This document shows, in pieces, positions 1 to 12,228 of a stretch of 64,000 nt of DNA (positions are counted from its first letter, which is position 1; every line of letters starts with the position of its first letter). The position numbers and the translations under genes are program-made. This stretch comes from Vanilla planifolia (taxonomy: Eukaryota > Streptophyta > Magnoliopsida > Asparagales > Orchidaceae): NCBI GenBank assembly GCA_023846275.1, contig CM043874.1, positions 25,269,630-25,333,629 of the forward strand, given 5' to 3'. A model generated the notes under the pieces. It saw only the letters and a list, made by a program, of their open reading frames with translations. It did not search any database and was not told the origin of the DNA.

Positions 1-348
1 TTAGAGGAAACACCCCAAAAAACTAAAAAATGGATATAATTATTACAAAGAATTTGAACCACATTATAGCAAAACTTATAATGAACTTATACCTTTAACC
101 ACTTTAAAAATAAGAGTGGCACAAATCTAAACGAGTAAACATGCTACTAATACAAATATAATAGGAAAAGCTCCAAAAGGAGCAAAAATGAGTTACATTT
201 ATTACACAAGTTACATCTTTAAGATTATGTTTGTATTAATACATCACATCAATCAATTAGAATGATAAACATATAAGATCCTCATGACTTGTGATGATAC
301 AATTAACATAAATCAATTGTTAATAGCTTACCACACAAATAAAAAAAA
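1..348 (-). repeat. Partial SIRE-like Copia LTR
   Basis: This stretch resembles the inner part of the LTR at about 4750-5190 by eye: both share the segments around AACTTATACCTTTAA, a GGTGACACAAATCTA-like string and ATAAATCAATTGTTA, in the same order. A fresh LTR copy seems to begin at about 349. This is therefore probably the tail of another copy of the same minus-strand family, cut by the window edge. It is an old, diverged non-coding fossil. Confidence 0.45.
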
Positions 349-3300
349 ATGTCTAAGAAATTAAGAAGCACAAGTGAGGGTTGAATTATGGGTTTTTAAA
401 ACCTTCTTGATTTCAAATGCAAATATAGGTAGCAATCAAAACTTTTGCTTTATCAAATAAGTTTGATTCACTTAATTAATTTTGTAAGGTAAATCAATTG
501 TTACTCTTAATTGATTAAAGATTCTATTAAAAAAATATTTTTTAATTTTTAAATCTATTTGTTAATTGTGAAACAAGTAATAGTAATACAACAAACCAAG
601 CAAAAGAGAATAGGTGATATAGCCTAATTTGTGCCTACATCCACCTTCTTCAACTTGTTTGGGCTTCCATTAACAAAATAATTCTTTTTTTCTTTATTGG
701 TAGGGATACAACTTACAAAGCCACTATTTTGATAAAATAAGTAGTGGTAAAACTTTATGAAAGAATAAGTATAATAGTATTACATTTTACACAACACAAT
801 TGATATAATAGGGATCACAAATATTCTATCATACACTTGTGGCATCTAAATGATATAAATGATATTACCAATTAAGATGAAACTTGATGCAATGTAGAAA
901 ATGAGCAATCATTGAATAATATTTTTGAAGCAACACTATCAATTCACCTCCAGATTTAGCAATACATATATTCTAATATTTGTACTAATTATGATCTTAC
1001 AAATGGTTTTGTAATCTATGCATCATCAATAAATTCTTCTTGTATTATATCTCTATTTATATGAGTAATTGAATCATATGCAAGTAATAAAGATCTAATA
1101 ACTATAATAGCATTGCTAGACAATCAATTAGTCATTACAAGTTTTAACAATGTAACATATTAATATGTTGAAACCATCATATTAAGATGATGACCATAAT
1201 ACTTAGATTGTTCTACATAATGTTATGATATAATAAGCACAAAAAGAATTTGAATAACTTATCTTACAACTGCAAGAAAAGTATCTCCTTATTGTATGAC
1301 GTTGATCCTTAATGTTGTGCTTAAGTTTTGTATACATCATACTAGACAATCACAAGGATAGTACAAGTATTATGAAGTTCATCTTTAAAGTTTGAATAGA
1401 TTGTACAAGTTATAAAGTGGATTGCTAATGTACGATAATTGTTTTCACTAAGAGTAAAGCTCTCAAGAAAATGTTATATGCTATGATCATATAAGGATGA
1501 ATCAATGTTTGATCATGTAGCAATTTTTTTAACAAGTCTTAAAGAATAATTATACATATATGAAAAACCTATCATAGTATTATGATAGCTTTGTAGCAAA
1601 CTTTGTTTTAAGTTTTCCACAAGAACATAACATATAAGTATGATATTAAGATTTCTATCTTATGTTAATATATGCCAATAATATTAAGGCTTATCAAATG
1701 CATGGTCATACTTATACAATACAAATATCATATTCATATGATATTATGAATATATTTCTTATCAAAATAATTTAAATTATTTATGGCAAGAGATAAGTCA
1801 TAATATATGATATTTTATTTTATATTATATGATATAGCTACTATGAGAACACAAAATAGAGCTTGGTGATCATATAATGACTACTATGCATACCACCAAG
1901 CTATAGTATCATGATATGTCATATTAATAAGATATATTAAGTATAAATCTTTGACCACAACTAAGACTATCTATATAATAGATTTTGAGAAGAAATAAAT
2001 TGGGTACATATACAAAGAAAGTTTTATGCTTATAGGATGATAGTATAAACTCAACTCTTAAAAAACAGAGAACACTTGTACAAGGTTGATACTTGATATG
2101 ACCAAGTTTATTCACCAAGCCTAAGATAGATAACAAATGCATCTGTATGATAGACCCTTCATTCTTTTATGATATTATGACAAACTCAAACTTCAATTTT
2201 ATCTTTAAGACTAAAAACAAATTATACAAGTATGATATTAAGCATCATATTATATGAGCAATATGTGGTAAATAATATTGCTTGTTTTAAAATTGATTTC
2301 ATTATCTTAAGGCTTAGATTTAGTTAAGAACTATTAGTAATAATAATATTATTATGTTAATAAAGTTTTATAGATTTAATGCAATTCTATAAGTCTTATT
2401 ATAAAAAGACATGATTTAATAAAACAATGAATGTAATGAGATGATTTCTAAGTGCCATATAAATACAAAGTGAAGAATTAATAAATCAAGCCAAATAATT
2501 GTCATGAAAATAAACTATTAATGGACAACCACTTCACCAAGAGCTAATACTATAGCTCTATGATACACAAGTTGAGCCAAAGTTAAAACATAGGCCTTCA
2601 TACTTCTTCAAATTCAAAATGCATGAACTTTAGATCTTTTTAGCATCTTGGCTTTCATAATCAAATTTTGCAAATACACAACTCTCCAAATGTGTATTAG
2701 TAACCAACAAGCTTAGTTTTGTTATCATCATCATCAATGGTACAATATCTATGATACAAGTTCATAATATATTACTCAAGTTATGAAGGCACTGTTTTAG
2801 ATAATCACAAAGATTGTACAAGTATGTGCAGTTCATTACTACTATTCAAATGGATTGAACCAGTGTGAACATTGATCATAGTCATGTGATAATTAATTTC
2901 ACCAAGTGTTAACATCTTGGGAAACTTATGTACAATGTAAGATCATATAGTTAAATTAATGTTTACTTGAAAGTAATAGTGTATGGGTAATGATCATACT
3001 TATATGATATATGATATCATATTTGTACGACTTAATTAAGTCATTTTTATCTTAAGTCTTTCAGTGTTTTCTGAGATGTTGAGTAAATCATACATTTATG
3101 AAACCCTACTTTCTATTGTATGATGTAGCAATTACAAATTCCAAACATTTAAGGTTGGACTTCATATAAAAACTATTGGTTATATGACCAAGCCTTAGTC
3201 AATTGTTCTTAGTTAATAAAATGGTCATACTAGTATGATGAACACATTATACATGTTCAACCATACTAAGGCTTATATAAGATAGATCTTGAGAGAAAAT

Positions 3301-4261
3301 ATTTGTATGCATACTAAGCAAATTTTGCATTCATATGATGCTAATGAATACTCAAGTATTAGAAAATAGATAGGAAATAGACAAGATGATGCTTATCATT
3401 TTGTTAACTTCTATTTTAGTTCATTATTTTCATCCATGAGAAGCTTTAAAATTTTAGAGAATTAATACGTGAAGCATGCTCAGACAACATAAATTCAATT
3501 TCTTTATTAGATTTTTGCAAATTTATAATTATTGAAATGTGGTCTCTTGACTTATTAGTTAGTGAAATATTTTCCTACTTTAGAGTATCATATTGCCTTT
3601 GCAAATCAATTATTCTATGTTCATCTTTAGCACTCTTAAGAGTAACATACATGTTGATCAATTTCTTATTCTCTTAAGTTAACTCTTCAAAACAATCAAA
3701 TAATTTATCATAAGATTTTAAAAAAAAGAGCCATCAAAATAAGATATAAATTATTTAACTTTATTTAATTGACTTGTGTTAAAAATACTTGAAACCACTT
3801 TCTATTTTATTTTATTTTTTTCTTTTTTTTTTATTTTTTTTACTCTTACTTATCATCAACAAAGATTTTGACCTACTTTTCATCATAAAACTTTTCTAGT
3901 TCCTATATCACCTCAAAATAAGTTGCTAAATGATATATCTTTATTCAAATATTTTGAGACAAAGCACAATATAAATATTCAATTCTCTTACATTCATTTG
4001 TCTCATCATTTTAGGCCTTTCAATTGAATCATTAGAAATGATATATGTTTGTTAAAATAACAATTATAAGTTATGATCTATTTTCATAATAAAAGTCCAA
4101 AATTCCTTTTTTTTCATGTCAAAGAATGTTTTCTTTCAAACAAAGGATGTCGATTCATAATAATGACACAAATGTAAATGATTCACCTCACACAAATGAG
4201 AGTATATTAGGATCCTCTTATAGTAATTTCTTCCCTTGATACAACCCTCTCTAATACCATT
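349..4261 (-). mobile_element. SIRE/Maximus-like Copia fossil: left LTR and short internal region
   Basis: The left LTR (about 349-2748) matches the right LTR, which starts at 4262, in the same order from the GGGTTGAATTATG-type edge to the GTACAA-type edge. Near the right junction, 4248-4259 reads on the minus strand as an initiator-Met tRNA primer binding site (TGGTATTAGAG), so the element lies on the minus strand. The segment 3450-4250 holds a diverged Copia gag remnant. The segment 2749-3440 is LTR-like rather than coding. The internal region is far too short for a full pol. LTRs over 2 kb ending in a GAGGGG-TGAATT-type motif are typical of the SIRE/Maximus lineage (inference). The element is broken many times over and old. 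Confidence 0.6.
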
Positions 4262-7200
4262 TGTTATAGATGTATGTGAGTAATAAGCATAAAAGATAGG
4301 GGTGAATTATGAAAATTTATAATAAGGTTTTGATTTCAAATAAAGATAAACAAAGTAGTACAAGTCTTTTGCTTTATCAATCAAATTCAAACAACTCAAG
4401 TAATCTTGTATTATTTATCACTTTTAACATTAATTTATTATAAGCACATTTTAAAAAATGTTCATTAGTTTTCAAAATCATTTTTGTGACAATAATGATT
4501 ATTGTGAAGTAATAAAATAGGCAAGGCATATAATGCAAACAAAGCTAAATGCATACAAGGTTTTTAGGTGATTTAATCAAACTAGTGCCACCATGTACCC
4601 ACCTTCTCCTTGGCTAGAATCACACTAATACACCTCATTCTTTCATTACAGTCGATAAGGGTAAACATCATACAATCAAGGAGCTTAAAGGAACGAGTCA
4701 AAAAACTCAAAAAGGGTTAAACTAATACAAAGACTTTACAACACATAATAATAAAGCTTAAAATCAACTTATACCTTTAATAACTTTAGAAACTAAGGTG
4801 ACACAAATCTAGAAAAGTAAAGAATGTTACAACATGAATCAAACATGAAAAGAATCAAAAGGAGCATAAATAAGTCATTTTTATTACAAAGCACTTTAGT
4901 AGACAAAGAGTATAACACAATGAGATCTATTCCATTTCTTTGGGTTTTGTAATGTGAATCATCACTAGCTTGCTCTCTTTAAAATGTATCCATTTTTATA
5001 CTGATTAGACCCCCAAAGCTAGATATGGGGCTTCTGATGACTAATTAAGTATTTCAAAGATATTTAAAGTAGTCATTACTTCTTTAGGATTTCATTAGTA
5101 TTAATACATCACAACAATCAAATCAAGAAAATAACAATAAAACTAGGATGGCCCACATGTGACAATAAGGCTAGCATAAATCAATTGTTATAAAAATGTC
5201 TTTGTATTATACGATGCAAACTCATAGTATATGAGTTAATTTTTGAAGATATTATACTAAAAAATCACAAGGATCATACAACTATGTATAATTTATTTCT
5301 GTTGTTCAAACATATTAGACAAGTTTGAATATGGTTCATCGTCGTATGACAATTAATTTTGCCAAGTTTTGAGCTTTTAAGAAAATTTTGTATGATGCAA
5401 GATTGTATAGTTATGTTAATGCTTACTTGAGAGCAATAGAGTATGGGTAATGGTAGTACTCATAAGATACATGATATTGTATTTATATGACTTAATTAAC
5501 CATTCTTATCCTAAGTCTTTTAGTGCTATCTATGAGATGGAGTGTGTTGTATAATTACAAAACACTATATTATATTTTATGATGTAGTAATTATAAATTT
5601 CACATAATTAAGCTTAAACTTCATATATAGATAATCAGTTATATGACCAAGTCTTAATTATCTATTCAAAGTTAATAATATAATTATACATGAATGATGA
5701 ACACATCATACATGTACAACCATATTGAGGCTTATATAAGATAGATCTTAAAAGGAAATATATGTCATACTCATAAGAAGAAAAGTTTGTAATCAACACA
5801 ATGCTAGCGAATACTCAATTCTTAGAATATAAAGGAACATAAAAGATGACACCTTCTACCACTAAGTTTTCTTTTTATATTTTTAACTTAGATATTATCA
5901 CATTTATATAATAAAATCATCATTCTTATATGATGTCATGATAATATCAAATTCAATTGCTATTATAAGCTTGAAGATAGACCATAAATGTCAAGCCCCC
6001 ACTTACATCAATACCATTAGATCACAAAATAAACATCAAAGTTGCGAGATACAGCATTTAAGTGAGGACAAATAAACAAACCCAAGGTGGGGACCCGACG
6101 GTCAGACAAACACTAACTCAAAAATCCAAAGTATATATATAAAGACATGTTTTTAAACATTTAATCATACTAAAACTTTTCCTCTCTCACACATCTCTTG
6201 AAAATGGCTCTTCTGTAGCAGCATCATTCCCATCTCTCGGTGTAGTGGTTTCATGACCTGTGATGTAAGCACTAAATGAGATTTCAATAAATCTCAGTAG
6301 ATAAATCCACATAGTTAACCCAATATAAATGAAAATACATACCATGAATAACACAGATGAATCATATGCATAAAGAGAAAACCATACCAGATGTCATATA
6401 TATAAGGTAATGTCAAATGAAAAACCATAAAGAAATGTCAGTTCCTTATATAGTGTGTTATTACCGGGCCCAATTCCCTTTGACGCATTATCCTCTGGAT
6501 CCAATCATCATAATGACCTCCAGCTGGCATCCAACCAAGCACATAACACTAGGCAGATATCTGATCCTAAGATCGATACCCTGCAACACATGCTGAGCCT
6601 AGTGCCACCAGGCAGGTATGGTACTATATGCTGCAACACATGCTGAGCCTGGTGTAAATCATCATAGAGTCATAGTACATAACATACAACACTAGGTAGA
6701 TATCTGATCCAAAGATCGATACCCTACAACAAATGCTCAGCCTAATGGTGAGGATAATGTTCTCTGGGAATCTCATTTTTACTATCATTTTCAATCATAA
6801 TTCCAAACAATTATGCTATATCAAAAGACCTTTCTTTCTATATTGTTTCTTCCTTTTTATTTCATTATCATACCATGTTATTTCTTCCTTTTCAATTTTC
6901 ATGCAAATGCATAAGTAATCCATACCATAATATTTTTTTCTTTTTATGCCATAAACATATGCAACAATCAAAATACTATAATAGTAAGAAAAACATGTAA
7001 AAATATATAATATTGTGCTACATCACAGGGTTAGGAATTTATCTATCTGGATTTGTTGTACCAAATTTTCTTGTCCACTTCTAATTTGCTTTCTTGATGT
7101 CCTACAAGGTCATGGTCACAAATTAAAATATGTTCATTAACCAAAAGTGCTTTATGAAAAGCTTTCCCAAATAGACCCCCAAAATAAATCCCAAAATCAG

Positions 7201-8422
7201 CTTATGCGGGCGCTGGACCTCCCACGCCTAAAAGCTTTCTAACAGCTTTCCTAAACAGCTAAAATAATCCCAAAATCCCTTAAAATTCTGTCGCGGAGCT
7301 GGACCGCCCATGCATGGCGCTCCCGGTTCAACAGTGCAAACCCTGTCCAACTGAACCGGTTCCCATTCTCCTCCTGTGTGTCTAGCGAAACCGAAACCTT
7401 TCGTCGACGTAGGACCGACCGTTTCACGAGCTGAATCTGTCAAATTCGGCTGGGCTTCAGCCCTCTCGGTCTCCGCCGCTCACCGGAAAGCTTTATACAA
7501 CCCCGACGACAAAACAAAAAAAATTATCACCTTTGTCCGCCGTCGTCGTCGCATGCCGGAAATCACGAAAATCCTCGCTGGCCATCGCTGTTGTGTTTGC
7601 AGAAGTGTGTTTGAAAAGCACATGCGTCGGGTTTTATAACGCGGTCGGAACCGACTTGCCATGGACCGCATTTTTTAGAAAACCCTTCTAAATTTAGTAT
7701 TTGCAAATATATCCTCCGCCAAATCGAATTTGAACTAAGTCGACATTTAAAAATTACAAATCTATCCTCAACGTTACAAATTTATCCCAAATCTTTAAAA
7801 ATTCATAATTTATTCGTTAGAGCTCCAAAAATTACAAATTAAACATCGTTGGATTCATCTCAAAAAGTTATTTCTTTAAGCAAATAAAATAAATAAAACT
7901 AGGGCTGTTACAATAAAAGCATAATATTAGCCATCACATCATATGATCATAAGATAGTAAGAAATAAGACTTATGTTTAAACTTGATTTCATTATCTCAA
8001 ATGGACAAATTGAATATAAAATCACTTATAGTGATGTTACTATTATATTAATGAACTTTTAAAGACTTATAACACAAAAATATTGAGTTGTTAAGGGAAT
8101 GCATGCATGAGTTAGATGAATTCTAAGTGCCACTTTTTCAAAGGATAAGGGTTTGATGTTCTAATCCAAGTAATTGTACAAAATGATCAACATTAAGTCA
8201 TTAGCCACTCTGCATGGAAATTTTCTCCATAACTACATGTTCTATAGGTTGAGCCATCCATAAGCTAGGGTCTTCAAACTTCATCCAGCTCTAAGTGTAT
8301 GAACCTTACTCTATCTCAACATTCGTTATTTTTATTATCAAATTCTACAAGTGAACAATACTCCAAGAATTTATTAGTATCTAAGAGCTTGGTTTGTGAT
8401 CATTAATTTCATGGGTACAACA
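4262..8422 (-). repeat. Right LTR of the SIRE-like Copia fossil, split by a solo LTR
   Basis: The LTR begins TGTTATAGATG two bases from the primer binding site and ends GGGTACAACA. The pieces 4262-5988 and 7918-8422 together make about 2.2 kb, close to the left LTR's 2.4 kb. The second piece matches about 2230-2748 of the left LTR, for example around CTAAGTGCCA and GTTGAGCCA. Its interior is rich in TATGAT/ATCATA strings. The two LTRs are strongly diverged by eye, so the element is old. Its outer target duplication could not be identified. Confidence 0.6.
5989..7912 (-). mobile_element. Solo LTR, Ty3/Gypsy type, nested in a Copia LTR
   Basis: The 1924-bp unit starts TGTCAAGCCC and ends GGGCTGTTACA on the + strand. 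It is flanked by a perfect 5-bp duplication ATAAA (5984-5988 and 7913-7917). On the minus strand it begins TGTAACAGCCC, the usual start of plant Gypsy chromovirus LTRs, and a TATAAAA box lies at 7632-7638, which supports minus orientation. No internal region is present, so it is a solo LTR left by LTR-LTR recombination. It is GC-rich at about 7200-7660. It also holds a short imperfect direct repeat near 6540-6740, around CACTAGGCAGATATCTGATC. The open frames inside it are not genes. Confidence 0.88.
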
Positions 8423-9670
8423 ATCTTCTTCTGATGATTACCAAACCAAAGCTAGAAGAATGATATTAGAATAAAGAGCTAAATAATACTAATTAACATT
8501 AAATTGAAATGGAATTGTTGGAATGCAGACTTTTGCAATGAGTTCCAACATTCCATTTCTATAGTAAACACAAAAACAATATAATAACAAAAATTGTAGT
8601 AGGTAGACATAAGGAAAAGATATGTAGCTATAACATTACCAAATAGCTCCCACTAAATTTCTAACTTCTAGCATTTCAAATCTTGGTGCCCCCACTTTAT
8701 GAACATTCATGAGGATAATAGACAGATATGTAAGTTAAAAAAATTAGTTGCACTGCTAATAATCTTAAACACATAAAGATAATCATAAAGATAAGAGTAA
8801 ATGAATTATTTAAAATATAGAACATGATTGAAAAGTTTCATCCAAATTTTCACAAATAAAGCTTATTTTTGACATGCAAGCAATGATACAAATAAGGGTG
8901 TATTAAATGCTAATGTGTTTCATTTTATACATCTTCCCCCCCCCCCCCCCCTTTTTTGTGAAGCATCATAGGGTAAAACAAATAAGAGATAAACAAAACG
9001 TTTTACAATAAGAAAATATTTTATAAATTAGTAATGGATGAGTAATAATCTAATTATCAAAATAATAAAATAACTAGGCATTGTCAACAAATATTGCATA
9101 AGAACTTGCAATCATTTTTTTAGGTTACCATATGTCTAGTGATGAATAAAATATCAAAACTTATTATAAAACTAGTAATAATCACAACTATAAAAAATAT
9201 TAAGAAACAATTAAAGAGATATTAATAAATATAACTTTAACAACTGATGCCTCCTGCATAAAGTCACTTAATAGCATCAACTTCAAGTTGTCAACATAAT
9301 TGTAGCTACAAGTTCTAATTCTCATCACATTTGTCTATTAGCATAGTACTCTATGGAAATTTTAGCATAGCAATAATGTAAAGACAATGTTAATGCAATA
9401 ATAAATGACATAGAATTGTAATAGCTATTATAAGAAAATAAATAGCAAAAACAACAAGAAATTTATCAAATAATAAAAATTATATCAATTATGGTTCATA
9501 TTAATAGTGTTTCTTTTTTCTACCTTGATAAACTATAAAATTTTCTATATAAATTTGTAATAGATTTGGAACGTATTTTGAGTTGACTTTGATTGTAGTT
9601 TCAAGGCCATTGATCCTTTCTTTAAGCTTCATAATTGTGCATTTAATTGTGACTCCAAGGAATTGATCCT
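8423..9670. other. AT-rich intergenic stretch with a hairpin and a C tract
   Basis: No gene was recognised. Two local structures stand out. An imperfect hairpin lies at 8506-8559, with arms GAAATGGAATTGTTGGAA and TTCCAACATTCCATTTC. A run of about 16 C bases at 8936-8951 is followed by T bases. The rest is simple AT-rich DNA without a recognisable element edge. Confidence 0.6.
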
Positions 9671-10081
9671 TCAGAGCAACATGTCATTTGATGTGCTTTT
9701 AGTAAAGGATCTTACAAGGGGAAGGATGGTAAGGTTCATGTTAATGGGCAACTTCAATCCAAGGTAAAGTACAACAACAAGTTGAACCTCATCCATTGGT
9801 TCTTCACCAGCTTGCACTAAATGTGATTGAATGAAGTAATGCATTCTTTTCGTATCAAATCTTTTAATGGAACTTAGATTGTAGTCCAAATCTTCATGTC
9901 GAATGTTATATGTGAAACTTATAAGGGGAGAAATTAAGTGTCCAAAGCTTAAATTAATTTTCTTCTTGGATGTAGGAAAGGTAATCAAGCAGATGATTGG
10001 GATGATGATTAGAAAAGTGATTAAGAATGAGAGAACATTGAATGAAAAGGCACTTGAGGATTTGTAGGATTCAAAACACAA
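9671..10081 (-). pseudogene. Unrecognised 136-codon open frame, possibly transposon-derived
   Basis: This is an open frame of 136 codons in DNA where long frames are rare. Residues about 12-34 are hydrophobic and could span a membrane. The middle part (SFGHLISPLISFTYNI, then an Asp/Lys-rich stretch with FDTKRMHYF) faintly recalls plant transposon-encoded proteins that share a FG-L-I-T/S pattern, but the likeness is weak. There is no clear promoter or partner gene, and an L1 LINE remnant begins just downstream on the other strand. It may be chance or repeat debris. I assign no function. Confidence 0.2.
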
Positions 10082-10179
10082 TTATACACAATCCCCTAGC
10101 CTAGCAACCTAAATGACATGAAAAACAGGCATAATGGATGTTTGTGGGTTGGGATTTCCATATCTTAATTACTCATTAG

Positions 10180-12200
10180 CAAAAGTTCTGGGTGGAAACA
10201 CCCTACACCTTTGATTAAAATCATGACTCTGATAACCTTTAAGTGGGAATTAGATATTATCTTAAAAAATGATGAAATCGATAAAATGGAAATTGACTTT
10301 AAATTGGTTTTAATCAAGAAATTTTCACACAAAAGACCAAGCTTAGAATCAATGCGAAAAGCTTTTGGGACTATTAGATTTCTTAGAGTTAAATTTGTCT
10401 TGATAGATAGCAAATGCATATTGATTTGATATGGAAGAGGACTTCCTCTGCTACTAGTTACAATAGTCATGGAAAATGGGAGAACTCTACATGAGAGTTT
10501 TCAAGTGACATCCTAAATTTTATTTAAACATGGAACCTTTGATGGCTCTAGTTTGGATTTCTCTTAAGTATCTCCCAATGCACTTGTTTAACAAAGTAAC
10601 ACTTTAATCAATAGTTTTAATGATAAAATACTTACTAATGGTGGATGTGGCCAGTCTAAATTTGACATAGCAAAGTATTGTTTGCATATGTGTTGAATTT
10701 GATCTATTAAAGAAGCTTCTTAAATGTATATACATAACCCAAAGGGGTAGAATTTAAGTGTTTTAAGTAGAAAATGTAATATGATAATTTTCAATTTTAT
10801 TATGGATATTGCAACACATAAGGTCACTCCATAACTAATTATAAACATCATATAGCAAAGTAAGAAATTCAAAAAAATCAAGTCAACATTACTACAAGTC
10901 TATGTAATAGGAAATAGAAAGGGAAGACAATAATCAAGACAATGGTAATATTGATCCAAATAAAGATGAGAAAGCATGAAATGGTTTGGAATCCCTATTA
11001 AAATAGATAACATACAAAGCAATCATAGAAACACTAAGAAAGAAGTAAGAAGAAGTTGTGACAACTTTAGTATCTCAATTAATTAAATGTAATAATATGA
11101 GTAACATGTTTCCAATAAAATTATTTGATGAATAGGCAATGATTAAAAAAATCATCACTCTTATAAAGAATATATGCTAAATCTAGAATTCATAACTTAA
11201 CGTAAAACCCAATCCACTATAAATCTCCAAATATTGAAAGATTTTGAATTGTAATTCCATAAAGAAGCTAAGAAATCAGGTCTAATACCTTTGGAACACA
11301 ATGATCTTACTCCAATCCAAACAAGGAAGATTAAAAAAAGTGCAAAGAAGATCGTATACCAACATACAAGTATGAAAGCTAATCATAGAAGTGCTAAAAA
11401 AATAAAATTAAAGAAGCTGTCTTATTTAATAGATAACATGCTTATTTGGAATATAAGAGGTGTTGTAAAAGTTGTCAGTTGTAGACTAAACAAAATAGTT
11501 TTTAATAAAAAAAACTAAGTTGCTTTACTTGAACCGATGTAAAGGGAAGGAAATTATAGTAATTGACATTCAAATTAGGATTTGACAAATATACCTATAA
11601 CAAGTCAAACAAAATATAAATATTATGGAAGAAAAATATTTAATGCTCAATTATACATGATGATGAATATATTATTCTTTTAATGATCTTAAAGAATGAG
11701 TTAGTTTCAAATTACATAATGGCATGTGATAAAAGTTTTAAAATGTTAAGGCATGAACTATGAAGTAAGATTAATGACATGCCTTTAATTAGAGCACTTC
11801 ATGGTTAGTTATAGGTGATTTTAATGTTATTACTTCAGTTGATGAATATAAGGTGCATCCATTCCAATCATAGTAGCTATGAATGAGTTTAAGGCTTGCA
11901 ATAATCAATAGGACTTGTTTAAGATTCCTTTTAAGGGTTCACCATACACATGGGTTGGTAAAAGAAAAGTTAAATAGGCATGGAAGTGATTAAATAGAAT
12001 TTTGGTAAACAAGTAATAGATGGATAATAACCCAGTTGTGACTATGGAACACTAGAGTAGTAGATGGTCTAATCCTTACCATTTATTATTACAACACTCC
12101 ACTAAGCAATTCATGGATTATGATGATTTCAATGTCAAAATATATAGATTTCACATCCCACTTTATACAAACTTATTAAGAACAATTGGACAGGTCTTAT
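10180..12200 (+). mobile_element. Degenerate L1-type LINE (DUF4283 and endonuclease)
   Basis: Plant L1 elements encode an ORF1-like protein with a DUF4283 domain and an ORF2 with an AP-type endonuclease and reverse transcriptase. Here 10211-10429 reads in one frame with a KRPSLESMRKAFGTIRF segment typical of DUF4283. Further DUF4283-like pieces continue in other frames to about 10740. The endonuclease follows. WNIRGV lies at about 11450, VIGDFNVI-like sequence at 11806-11830, PFKGSPYTWVG at 11926-11958 and NRILVNK-like sequence at about 11990-12020. Stops and frame changes interrupt it throughout. No reverse transcriptase follows, so the right end is truncated. No poly(A) tail or target duplication was seen. 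It is a dead, old copy. Confidence 0.75.
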
Positions 12201-12228
12201 TCATCTATGCAAACTCCTTGTTTTAGAT

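Noticed and set aside
7228-7671. Three Arg-rich open frames in a GC-rich block
   Set aside because: They lie wholly inside the solo LTR 5989-7912 on both strands, have no domain and reflect GC content only.
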